Positions 35,121-46,274 of a DNA stretch of 64,000 nucleotides are shown here, piece by piece. This DNA comes from Dicaeum eximium (Eukaryota; Chordata; Aves; Passeriformes; Dicaeidae). The DNA lies in assembly GCA_013396995.1 (NCBI GenBank), contig VWZP01002847.1, positions 160,386-224,385 of the forward strand. Direction: 5' to 3'. Positions within the stretch are counted from its first letter, which is position 1; each line of letters opens with the position of its first letter. The notes under the pieces were generated by a model. It saw nothing but the letters and a program-made list of their open reading frames with translations, did not search any database and was not told the origin of the DNA. The translations under genes were made by a program, and so were the position numbers.

Positions 35121-37792
35121 CTTTCAATGCTGTAGCATTTCCAGTCTCAAGAAAGACTCAATATTAATTTTCTTGAGAATGTGGAAGCAGATTTTTTGTT
35201 GAATATTTTGTAGAGGAATGGCAGTATTCTAAGAAATTATCCTCTTGGGAAATAATAACAATAAAGATTGTTTTTGTTTCATTAAGTTTCCTTTAGGTTC
35301 TACAGCAGAGTTCTATCAGTATATTGTTGGATTACTCAATCAACCTCATTTCCATTTGCCTTCAATTAGTTTTACATTTAATATTCATACATTTCTGGAG
35401 TTGGCTAAAAGAGAATGAAGATGGGAGCTGGGATTGGGAATTGATTCTGGTCCTCAAGGAGGATTTAATAGTGAAGTAGCAAATTTATTTAATCGTTACC
35501 TTTGTGAGGAGTAAAAGAACATTAAAGGACTGGAAACTAGTTTCATTTTTCCTCTTTTGGCAAAGACATTACCAAAATTTTGGCACAGACAGTGCCTTAA
35601 CAGTCACCTAATAGAAAACAAAGAAATGTTTTGAAAGTATGACCTATGCTGTAGGTTCATGATGAATGAGTTTTGAAACATGCAAATGTGGTGTCACCTC
35701 TCTTCTGTTCAGTATTCAGGACCCAGCAGCTTTGCAGAGAAAGAGGGAAGCATTTTACCTAGGTGTGACCAGGATCCTGGGTTAGGGTGATGTCAAAATC
35801 CAGAGCGCATATTGCTTTCAAGATGATTTATACTCAAGTTAACATCCACCAGGAAACACATGTGCCTCGGCAGAGAAACTGAGGCAGCAGCAACTGCAGC
35901 ACTGGCTGTACCATCAGCAGGCCTTTAGGAGGTAATCAGAGAGACTTACTGTGTGAAATTCAGGCTGCTTTTCTGCCTATCCCACATATTATGCAGTTAC
36001 CACTCTGACTTTGAAATAAACATGGTAGTCAACTGATAATCTCTCTACTTGATTATTGAATTCATGAATTTTTTTGTGCCCATGGAAGAGCTCCCTGTTT
36101 AGCTTGGAGTCTAGTGTTCCTTTTAATGATACTGTAAAAAGTTAACATATTTTCAATATGATCCATCTGTATTGCTGAAAAGCAATAGCTTTTCAAGTAT
36201 TGTTCAGGGAGCCAGATTTTTCCTGTTTGTATATAGCACCAAGGATAATTAGAACATATGGCAAGACAAGAAATCCTGCAGGCTCATGCACTGTTACCTT
36301 CCTTCCCATCTGCTTCAGGAGCTGGATGTCCTGCCTTTGTTGTTTATAAACTGTTAAGTCCAAGTACACTATTTACCAGTGAGATGAAAGGAGAAGGGAA
36401 GATTTTAAAGGGCATATCCAACAGCGGACCTAGGAACAGGTAGAGCAGGACACTGGGGTTTTCTTCTCTTTTCAAAAAACCTTTAATGTAGCTTCCATGC
36501 CTGATGACAATATTTGAAAGCAAATCTTAATGTACACTTTAGTATACCATACAAAGCAGCAAGCATGAACTAGACGGCAAAGGGAAACACCATCAAGATT
36601 CCACATTTTAAAGGCACTTGATGAATTTGCAGATTTGAATTTTAAGGAGAATGCTGCTTTTACCTGAAAATCCTGACAGGTGTTTCCATTTTCATGGCCT
36701 AAATCCAAGATCTGTCCTGTGTCTCTCCACAGGTATTTGGGACTCACTTTTCAGTCACTTTTCCTCATCTCTGTCTGCAATCACATCCTGTAGGGACATG
36801 GTCTCTAAAGTGAAGAAACACGGGGTGTGGGACACTCTGCAAGGGTTGCACAAGACAATCCATTGGTTTGCATGAAGAAAATATTTTCTGTATCATTTAT
36901 AAATAAAATAAAAAATCAAAATATTGTGATTTCTTTTTCAGTATCTATTTTGGTCCATGTTTTATCGTGTACCTAGCATTTTATTACAGAATTACATTTT
37001 TATAACTACTAAATAAACAAACATTTACTCCAATATTGAGGTTATGTGCTCAAAAACTGGTTTTTAATAGGGTTGTGCAACCAAAAATTTGAAGAATATT
37101 GGCCTATCTTTCTTTGTATGAGGGGATAAGAAAGAAAAATAAAAATCCACATAGCCTTTATTTATTCCAGGAAGAATAATTCTCTAGCTCAAGATACTGA
37201 GTACACTTGAGGCTTTGTATTTGATTAAATAATGAAAAGTACCAGTAACATTATTTCTCCAGTGATGCTTGAGACAAGATTGTCTCCTGTTTTTACTTGT
37301 TGTTATACCCAAAATTAATCTCTTTGCAAATATCAGATTAAGTTAATATTTTGTGCTTTACTCTCTTAATGTCCTTAGATCAGACTCTCTGTCCTATATT
37401 TTCCTCGATAAGGCTGAATTTTGCAGAATGGCCTTTGACCTACATTTCAGAACTTTAGTGGTCATACTTCCATACAACCCCAAGTGTTTTATGACTGACA
37501 GTTTTAAAGTTTACATCATTTGTTTTTGAGGTTGTATGGAGCTCAGAGAAAACAATTCTTAATATTCGGTGACACAAGTTCATGTTTGCAAAGTAATTCT
37601 GGGAATGTCATGATCCCAGCCTTCTCATAATATGAATAAAACACTTGTATGCAGTTTTAGATGCATAGATTAAAAAAGAAATTTTAATTTGTTACTTTGT
37701 CTCTTTCTGAAATTTTGCAGGCATTTCTCATGGTCTCACCTCCATCTTCCCATCCTATTAGTCAATAGTCCACCAAATGGTTCCTTCATACA
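35121..37792. other. Unassigned noncoding sequence
   Basis: No repeat family or gene recognised. AT-rich between 36,880 and 37,400. Short open frames at 36,472-36,875 overlap on both strands. Confidence 0.6.
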
Positions 37793-37885
37793 GCCATCCA
37801 CCCATCCATCCATCCATCCATCCATCCATCCATCCATCCATCCATCCATCCACCCATCCATCCATCCATCCACCCATCCATCCAT
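37793..37885. repeat. (ATCC)n microsatellite
   Basis: About 90 bases of tetranucleotide tccа-type repeat (catc-catc), interrupted three times by 'cacc' variants. The 83-95 codon open frames here (HPSI / WMDG repeats) are artefacts of the tetranucleotide. Likely length-variable in the population. Confidence 0.97.
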
Positions 37886-38345
37886 TCTTTGCTTCTTGGC
37901 TCTGGACCTGTATGTAAATGAGTATCTCTCCATGTCTTGATATTTTGTCAAAAAGCACAAGTAAATATTTCTTATGTACTATGATGGGAATTCCAGAATA
38001 TATTTTGTCATTTGTGTATATTCTGAGATTGTTTTTTGATTTCAAAGTTTAGGCAACATACTTTTGGTTCTGGGTTTACACAAGAAAGAATGTTATTCTG
38101 TGATGATGAAGTTTGAGATAATATTGAGACCCCTGAATATAATGCACTGTTCTGTGTCATTGAGACATGACACACACATCAAATCAAGATTTTCCCTTTT
38201 TTTTTTGAGTAGGAGAACTCCAAGTTTTAAAATATTCCTTGTATAGAAACTTCCACAGAAATTTGAAATATAATTAAAATAAAATAAACACATTTTTTCT
38301 TGTGAATGTGAAAAAAAAGCCCTCAAACCCAAAAGAATGAGATGA
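37886..38345. other. Unassigned noncoding sequence
   Basis: AT-rich flank of the following LTR; nothing recognised. Confidence 0.6.
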
Positions 38346-39457
38346 AGACTTGTAGTGGTTTGGGTTTGTTAATTTTGAATTTTTTCTAATTTTAATTAAT
38401 TTGAATTTTTTTTGGGTTAATGTATTATTAAATGTGGTGGGTTTTTTTGTGTTGGTTAATTATTAGAGTACTTTTCTGATGTAAAATAGGATTAATTAGG
38501 AGAAAAACAAAGTAGGTTTAAAACTTTAAGAGAATATAAAGACAGTTTATTAATAGTAACTAAAAGAAAAAAGACAAAAAGGAAAAAAACCTAAAATTTT
38601 TTAGATTTTTTTCCTCTCTCTATAAACATTCTCTTCCCATTTGTTAATGTAAAGAAATAACATCTAATAATTTTAATTAGTTTATTATTTTTGCAATAGT
38701 CTTTTCTCAATTCTCCCTCAGGGAGAGGAGTTTCTTTTGTTTATGTTATGGAAAAGCTTTTTTATAAGAGAAAAGAAAAGGTTTTTTGTGTTTTTTACTG
38801 TTCCCACAAGCAACCCACCCGGGGAAATTTGTTTGTGAGGTTCTTCTTACTTTTTACGGCTGTTTTAAAGCTGGGAAGGGGCCACAAAGCCTGCGGGTGC
38901 AGGGATTTCCTGCTTTATAGATGAATTTTATAAAAGAAAACAAAGGTGTTTTTTTTTTTTTCACTGGATTTTCTTAGGTAATAAAAGTTTGTAAAAAATT
39001 TTCTTCTTCTCTCTCTGCAGCACAAATTTTTTATTTTTGTTTAAATTTTTATGGGATTATAGTAACTGCCTCGCACTGTTCTTTTTTTTTTGGAGATTTT
39101 TTTTGTTTAAGTTTGAATTTTTTATTTTTTNNNNNNNNNNNNNNNNNNNNNNNNNNNNNNNNNNNNNNNNNNNNNNNNNNNNNAACTCAGCCTGCCTCTT
39201 TCCACCCTTCCCCCGCCGCCTGCCGCCACCTCCACTAAAATAAGAATAAAAACAAACCGTCCCACAACCACCAGCTAGCCGGGCCTGGGGAAGGGGCCGA
39301 GCCCCCTCCCAGGCCTGACCAAAAGTCTCACCTCTGTACTCCCTACCTAAAAAAAAGAAAGCTCTTCTTTTTTCTTCCAAATTTTTTCACTTAAAATCTC
39401 ACTAAGCCACCCATAAATTTTACTATTTTCAATTAAGCCTCAAACCATAACAAGACT
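38346..39457 (-). mobile_element. Solo LTR of an avian endogenous retrovirus, with 5-bp target duplication
   Basis: The element proper is 38,351-39,452, beginning tgtagtgg and ending accataaca on plus, so it has TG...CA ends in either orientation. It is flanked by the same 5 bases, agact, at 38,346-38,350 and 39,453-39,457. It is placed on minus because an AATAAA signal lies on that strand (tttatt at 38,546-38,551) near the left end. No internal gag/pol/env and no second LTR are visible, so it is a solo LTR, the product of recombination between the two LTRs of a provirus. A 5-bp duplication is typical of ERVL-like elements but not decisive. A gap (39,131-39,183) interrupts it. The GC-rich right half (39,184-39,330) is C-rich. 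Confidence 0.82.
39131..39183. other. Assembly gap (53 N)
   Basis: Fifty-three unknown bases inside the LTR, between a T-rich left side and a C-rich right side. The true length may differ from 53. Confidence 0.99.
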
Positions 39458-40482
39458 ATCACTCACAGTTCCTTTTACCCTCAGTCATATGGGACATGAG
39501 TATTCTTTGGTGCAAGACTATCTTCCTGAGGGGAGTGGTATCCAGCACTATCTTCCCGGTCATGGTCAAAACTGCAGTCCCACTCCACTAACACTTGCTG
39601 GAAATGGTGAAATGGAGAAAGAGGGAGGGCAGAAAAAGTTCAATTAATTGTGAAGAAATCTATTTCTTCCTCCCAGTTAAATCAGTGAAAAGGTTAAGAA
39701 CCAGGAACTTCAACTCATGGTACCCACATATCTGCATGATTAAGCCTTCTGCCAGAAGAAACCAGTGCCTGGAAAATACAGCTAGGCTGCATTCAAATTA
39801 GAAATGAGGTTCCTGTTTTCAAGGCACAGGGCACCTGAACATTTCAGCAAACTCTTAAAAGATGTGGCAGCATCTACATCTCATGTTTATAATTTAATGC
39901 CTTAAATGAAGTCTGGTTATCCAACCACGGGAAAATTGCCCACAAAACAGTGATCCTTATCTGCGTCAAGGGCATGGCAGCATGCTAGATCCCCTGTGCA
40001 GATCCCCATTGAAGAGGAAAACTATCTGACACTTTGTGCAGAGCAATAAAGTTAGGTACATGTTTTAACAGACAATAAAACATACATAATATAGGTATAG
40101 ACATATTATATTATCCATTTATTGGATACTTTGCATATATTGTGTCAATGCAATTAAAACACATACAACATTTTTGTTTTGTGGTTTGTCCTGTTGCACT
40201 GATTTAGACCTGACTTTAAGCATCATGTTTGGATAATGAATAAATCATGCCATGTTGCAGTGGTCACTGTCCTGACATATATGATCTTTCAGTCCTGGTA
40301 ATCTATAGGAGAGGAATCAAAGGCTGAAGACAAAAACAGACTCTCTGAAAGGCTTAGGGTTCTTTGAAGTCTGTTGCATTAACAGAACAGAGAAGGAAAT
40401 TCTGTCACAGCTTGAAAAGAAAAAGAAATCACAGAGATACTTATTGAACACATGCTGCTTCAGTATTTTAAGTCACAGGTGT
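39458..40482. other. Unassigned noncoding sequence
   Basis: Nothing recognised; AT-rich around 40,070-40,170. Confidence 0.6.
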
Positions 40483-40503
40483 TCTTTCTTTCTTTCTTTC
40501 TTT
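40483..40503. repeat. (TTTC)n short microsatellite
   Basis: Five tandem ttct/tttc units. Confidence 0.9.
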
Positions 40504-40964
40504 AGTTTATCCCAGGGCTTGGAATCAATCTGCACATTCAATTATGCAGTGAGTCTTGAGGAGCTGACTTACAGCACAAGCCATAGACTCCGACTAACTG
40601 AGTTGCATCAGAAAGAGACGCCTGCAAGAAAGTTGGGACAGAGTCCCTGGCTGCCTGAACAACCTCAAAGAGATTCATTCACATCACTAACTGCTAGTGC
40701 TGCCCTATCTGATGCCTCTGCAATTATTTTTTCAAATCACAGAGAACTCAAAATTACCTGGGATACAAAGCAGCCAGTTATCACTAATTGAACTGGGGGA
40801 GAGGCCACTCAGAGCAGCAAGATCGCTTAAGCAGCTCTTGAGATCCAATTCTTCCCTACCAGAATTTACTAGGGATACATGAGGCCAAAATACAATATTT
40901 AATGAGTCACAAAGACTGAAGGAATTCCCAGGAGCCCAGGAAGTTCAGGCATCTTATTTCTTTC
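40504..40964. other. Unassigned sequence, possibly flanking an old CR1
   Basis: Part of an open frame (40,444-40,791, plus) without any recognisable motif. It may include still older CR1 sequence that I cannot align by eye. Confidence 0.45.
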
Positions 40965-41260
40965 TAAAAAGGGAAAATGGGACCATAGGGACAACTTGAA
41001 CCTGGGGAAAGGTTCTTAGGCACATTACTAATAATTACATCTAGAAGCACTCAAAAGCATGTTGCAAGGATAGAAAGCAACTGGTACGGATTTGTCAAGA
41101 ATAAATCATATCAAAGCGATACAATTTTCTCCTTTGACAGCACATCTGACCTTATAGGTAAGAGGGAAGTTGCCAGTGTGATAGTTCCTGAAATCAACAA
41201 AGCCTCTGAAACTGGATTCCCTTTGTTCCCACATGATGTAGAGCTAAAAGCCCTTCAGGT
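40965..41260 (+). mobile_element. Old CR1 LINE fragment, reverse-transcriptase region
   Basis: Sense-strand RT remnant. From 41,085 one frame reads YGFVKNKSYQSDTIFSFDST, then a block aligning 'VIVPEINKASETGF' with the usual CR1 'VIYLDFSKAFDTVS'. The first catalytic aspartate region is therefore mutated (LDFSKAF to PEINKAS). Upstream, 'ttctaaaaagggaaaatggg' fits the 'FKKGKKEDP' segment. Order and spacing match CR1; divergence is high, indicating an old copy. Nothing outside the RT core is recognisable. Confidence 0.78.
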
Positions 41261-44200
41261 AGTGAGAGTAAACACTGTGATTCATCCCATGGAGCAGTCT
41301 GAATTGCCTTCTGTAACAGGAATGTCTGTTTCTGCTGACTAGCAACTTCTTTGTTTGAAGGTCTCCCAGGATACTGTTCTTCTAAGCTGTTTCTGACCAG
41401 CTACACTCCCCAAATAAGGCAGAAAAGTCTGTGCCACTGCAAGAGACCTTATCTTGCCCTTGATAACTATCCATAGCAGGCTGAGCTATCAGGCCTGGAT
41501 GACCCATACATAGCCAAAGAACAATTCTACAGAAGCAAAGGAGACAAAGCTGACTTCTCTGTCGCTGGGCACTGAACCAGAACACAGTTTTCAAGGCACA
41601 AAGATGTTGTGAGAAAGGATAGGGTTATGAGAGCTTTCATGAGAATGTGGCTGAGCTAGGGATAACTGTGCTTCCTATTAAACTCAGCTCTGCATTCTTT
41701 GGATCATTTTTTATTGCTGTCAAGCGGGAAAGCTTTATGTGGCTCACTTTACAGCTCAAATCTGAAAATTGACTGGCAGTTGTATGATGTGCATGTTAAG
41801 ATGACAGCAGCAGTAAGCTGGAGTGTACCCAGAAACAGGCTTATCAGCAGAAGCCTGTATTCTCTCAAAATCCTTCTCTTGTGTGTTCCTACATATCTAG
41901 CCCTTATCCAGGCTGTGCTCAGCCTTTCTGTGCAGGTCAGGAGCTGCAGAAGAGCTATTCATTAGGATGAACTCTTCATGCTCTGAAGAGGTTTCAAAAC
42001 GAGTGAGTAAGCAACATAGCTACCCCAAGTACCAAAGATCAGAGTATGCTGCAGGCTCCACTGGAGGAGATACTGCCATTAAATGGCAGATTAAGTCCCA
42101 CTGAAGATAGTATTCTTCTGTATCCAACAGGATATTAAATAAATTGCATGTAACTTTAACCCTCTGTGTGGCTTACACTGCATTTATAATGAAATTATTT
42201 CTTCCCACTTCTATGCATTTCAAGTATTAGTGAAGCAGTGTCCCAGTTGTTGCCCCAATTCAGTAGTTTAGAGATGTCCTGATGTCTGGTTTGAATTTAC
42301 TGGTGTTTCATCTATTGCTAGTAGCATAGGAAAGTTTAGTAGGCTGCCACTAAAGGCTAGAGGCTAGCACTCTACTCTTCAGGTTTTTCCTCCTTTTCCA
42401 AGACTTATTGGCATCTAGTGTTTGTCCTGCTGGCAGTGGGTGAAGTGCAGGATGTCAAGTAAGCTTTTCTTTTCGCTCTATCAAACTTGAGGCGTATTTT
42501 AGTAATCTGTGCTACAAAACTCAGGAGACAGAGACTGTATAGTTCTTGGTTTTGAGGTTTGAAATGTTACTATTTTATCTTGTGGGAGATTTTCCTGGTT
42601 CAGTTGAGTCTATCATGAGATAAGAACAAAAACCATTCAGCTACAGCATATCATAATACATCAGACACTGTTATATCATTAAGGCAACATAAATCCTGAA
42701 GTCTCCTGTTCTGCTAAACTCATGCCTGGTATCAGTAAAACCTATCCTGTGTCACCTGCTTAAGGTGCAAATACTTCAGGAAGGGGTTTTTTCTGACTCT
42801 GTATCTCCTTGGAGTCTTATCAGATACACTTCCCCTCTTCATGCTGCCATAATATCAACAGAATAATACACCCAAGTTTAATGGCTACTGATATGGCAAT
42901 TCAGATTTTGCGGCTTAGTTCTGTCTGCAGGTGGCATCTCATACCATAAAGGCTTAGAAAGAACCCTAAATTGCTTGTGGGTTACAGAATACTACAGATT
43001 ATTTTTCACTACTTTTTTCGTGGTGGAGATGCTGATTCTTGCTTTTATTTGAGGGCTGGGGAGGAGGGCACTATACCCTGCTGATGAAACTGAAGCTGTT
43101 GTCTGGTCTTTTGACAGTGAAATGACAGGGACATGCTGAGCCAGTGTGGCTTGTAGTTATGGTATTTTATAAGTTTCTTGGGTGCAAACTTGCTCAATTT
43201 TTCCTTCCATGGGAAAGCTCACTTTTTAGCACATTTTTGATAAAACATACCTCTGAGCTGTGTGTTTTCAAGGACAGGTGGTGTTTGGCTGCCCTGTCTC
43301 TCATATGGGGATGGGAGCCTTCTCTCTCTTGGCCAAGGATGTGGACAATTGTTATCTTTGAATTCTAAGCATTCTTGCATTCTTGTAGTGAGCATGGAGA
43401 AGAAAGTATGTTAGCTCAGTACCTAGGCACATATAGCCCAAAATCCTTCTGATCAACGGAGTCATTTTGATAAATCATATAAGCCTTCTGATATTGGAGT
43501 CAAAGAGTCCTGATTCACTGTCAGGCAGCAACAACAGTGGCTAGAACTGTGAAGCATACACCATCATTGCTTCAAACTTTTTCTTTGTTTCCAGTCACTG
43601 AGATGTGGTCATCCACTGACATTAAGCTGTGTGCCAGAAACCAAAAAACCCTAAAACACACTTGGAAAATCAATTTGCACTAGAGAGCAGGCCTTTGCAG
43701 CAACCCCAAAACTCTTTTTATTACACCTGATGTTTTTGATAGGAAGTGAAGGAAACCAGATGATGTAGCACTAGCTCACAGTAATGCCTTTCATCACCTG
43801 AGTTAGTCACTAGGAAGAAAAAAACAACTAATAGCTTACCTCCCAACATTAATCCAATCATGCCTGAGGGTGTGAAACTGTCAAACAAATCTGATCCTCT
43901 GCATAAAGCCTCTGTTGAGTCTTAAACATTATTACTCAGATGAGCAGGAAGACACAATCTCCTTAGCATTGTCTCAGCAGGAATAAGACAGATTTTGTGC
44001 AGTGAATTCTCAAGTGCATCTTCTGAGCTATGTTGGTTATACATTATGCAAATTCTGTATAACCTGCTCCCCATGATTCTCCCAAATATATAACTCTCCA
44101 ATACAGGTGGGTGAGTCTTGCAAAAATGGTGTTACAGGTAGAGATCTGTTCCTGAAGAGAAATAATGTGAAATAATACAGAACGACTGGCACTTCCCATT

Positions 44201-45395
44201 TAAACAGATTTCCTGTCATAAAACACCAGTTTCTGACGTATTTCCTTTTTTCATTTAAATAACAGGCTTTTAGAGGTCTTCAGAACACAGAGAGCCCGAG
44301 AACCTGACATTTTCAACTTTTCAAGTCTCCAACCAGAAAAAAAATTCACAGAGTCAAAAATGGAAATGATACATCACTTCAAAATGTTTCTTTTAAAGTG
44401 AACCTTATTTATCCAAACTATTTAAATGCCCAAATTAAATAACTATAAATGGTAGAACACAGAGCTTTAGGTCTTTATTTCTACAACTGCAGGAACACAG
44501 TTAGCTCTGTTAGTGGAACCTGATTTTTCATCTCATGATGCTATTTCAGGGACTAGAGCCTAAAGACAACCTCAAACCTTGGGATCAAAGCATGAAAACT
44601 GAATGGTTTGTACTGACCTTTTGTAGAACTTTGAAATCAGAGAAACAACTTCTTGTATTTAATGAACTAAATTATTTTCCATACCAAAGAAACATGATAG
44701 GCAATACTGCCTAGACTATACCCAGCAGTAATTCACACTGAAGATCAGAAAATGTAAAACACTAGGCTGAAATTAAGTGCTGTCTTGATCACCTCCTACT
44801 CACAAGAGCAGCTCTTACACTAACTTCCAGGACCATTCCATGCCTTGGCTGGTTTTGTATTGTCTCTTCAGCCGTCAAGGAGAAAGCATTTACCTCCAAG
44901 GAGAAAGCACTAATTCTTTATTCTATCTTTCCAAGCTTTCTCCAGTCACCTCTATCATGATGGCCTAATTTTGGATTTCCATGAGATGTTCTATATAGGA
45001 CTTTGAATTCACTTGGAAAGTTTCAGTTTGTGCAAAAAAGCCCTTCAGCTCAGTCTTGCAGATGTGTTTCTGGGCAACAAAACGTAAGATGCTTGTTCTT
45101 GCTCCTTTGAGGTGGTTCTGTGAGAATCTCTTTTGCCAGATATGTAAGGAAATTATTCCTTACACTTGCAATTCATTTCAACATCTGATTCTGTAACAGT
45201 TTAGTAATGGAGCCTGCTTCTCTCCTTCTGTGACTACGACATTTTCCTCTGTGCAGCAGTAGTTTTGAAGACCCTGCAGAGCTGAGTGTGACATCCTGGT
45301 TTGACAGCTGGGCAGACTGCAATACTCGCAGAGGAAAACAAATGGTAACATTTCACACAGATGCTCAGGGATACAGCAAAACTCCTGTTTTTCTC
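41261..45395. other. Unassigned noncoding sequence
   Basis: About 4.1 kb with no recognised repeat, RNA or gene. Open frames (41,382-41,594 minus; 41,699-41,965 and 43,144-43,368 plus) are short and without motifs. Confidence 0.6.
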
Positions 45396-46274
45396 TCTTG
45401 GGGGTTGGGTTTTTTGGTTTTATCTCTCCTGTTCATTTCTTATCACGGTGGAATTTTTCCCATTGGATTGCTAATGGGGGAGTGATGGCCGAGTACAGGG
45501 CAGGGACACCAGAGGATTTGGGGCAGGGGGGCAGTTCCTAGCACACTCCTTCTTCGCGGGACAGGAGAGGACACAGGCGGCCAAGAGAGTTTTCGCTGTC
45601 ACTGCAAGACTCAGTCCCTGCTGTTTTTTCCTCCTGCCACCGCTGTGACCCAGCGGGGAACTCTTTTTTCTGCTGTGGGGCCTTGCATGGGCTGGCCCTG
45701 ACACGACACCCCACAGGCTCCAGCTGTTTGCTGTGGAGTTTTTGGAACATTCTCATTTACTGCCCTGGGATTACTGCTCATTTCCTGCCGTTTCCAGCCT
45801 GCTGCTTCTGAGGAGTCCTGCTAGAGGCACTGGGATCAGCTTCCACAGCGGTTTGTGAGGCGAGGCCTGCCTTCCATCCCTTCCCGCCTGGCACAGAGCC
45901 GCCATCGCCATCGCGGCCCGCGCCCGCGCCGGAGCGCCCCCTGCAGCCCCGTGGGGATCAGCGCACCTGCCCTGAGCGCCGGGAGCCGCCAGCGCCCCTG
46001 CCGGCCGTGCCCGGAACTGCAGCGCAGGGACAGCGCCGCAGCCGAGCGGCGTCACCGGGTTCGGTTCTGTTCGGGGTTAACGCTGTAGCTGCTGTTGTTT
46101 GTTTGTTTTGTCATATATACCAGTAAAGAACTGTTATTCCTATTCCCATAGCTTTGCCTGAAAGCCCCTTAATTTCAAAATTCTAATAATTCAGAAAGAG
46201 GGGTTTTGCATTCTCCATTCCAAGAGAGGCTTTTCTGCCTTCCCTAGCAGACGCCTGTCTTGTACACCAAGACA
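45396..46274 (+). mobile_element. CpG-rich LTR of a songbird-type endogenous retrovirus
   Basis: An 0.88-kb block in the sense direction. It starts in a G/T-rich stretch (ggggttgggttttttgg, from 45,400), passes a GC- and CpG-rich core (45,840-46,070, about a dozen CpG in 100 bases around 45,910), then a promoter-end region 'cggggttaacgctgtagctg' and an 'agtaaagaactgttattcc' block with an AGTAAA poly(A)-type signal near 46,121. It ends near 'caccaagaca' (46,265-46,274). I recognise this layout from repeated passerine LTRs. The bases ttctc occur on both sides (45,391-45,395 and 46,275-46,279) as a possible 5-bp target duplication, but the left end is CT-rich and lacks a clear TG. No internal viral genes adjoin, so it is probably a solo LTR. 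Confidence 0.78.

Noticed and set aside
37793..37885. Regularly repeated array that might suggest CRISPR
   Set aside because: Unit is 4 bases without spacers; eukaryotic microsatellite.
37689..38045. Frames with HPSI and WMDG repeats
   Set aside because: Direct translation of the (ATCC)n microsatellite in different frames.
45840..46070. CpG island marking a housekeeping promoter
   Set aside because: The CpG-rich part lies inside a recognisable LTR with its poly(A)-type region following; no gene start adjoins it.
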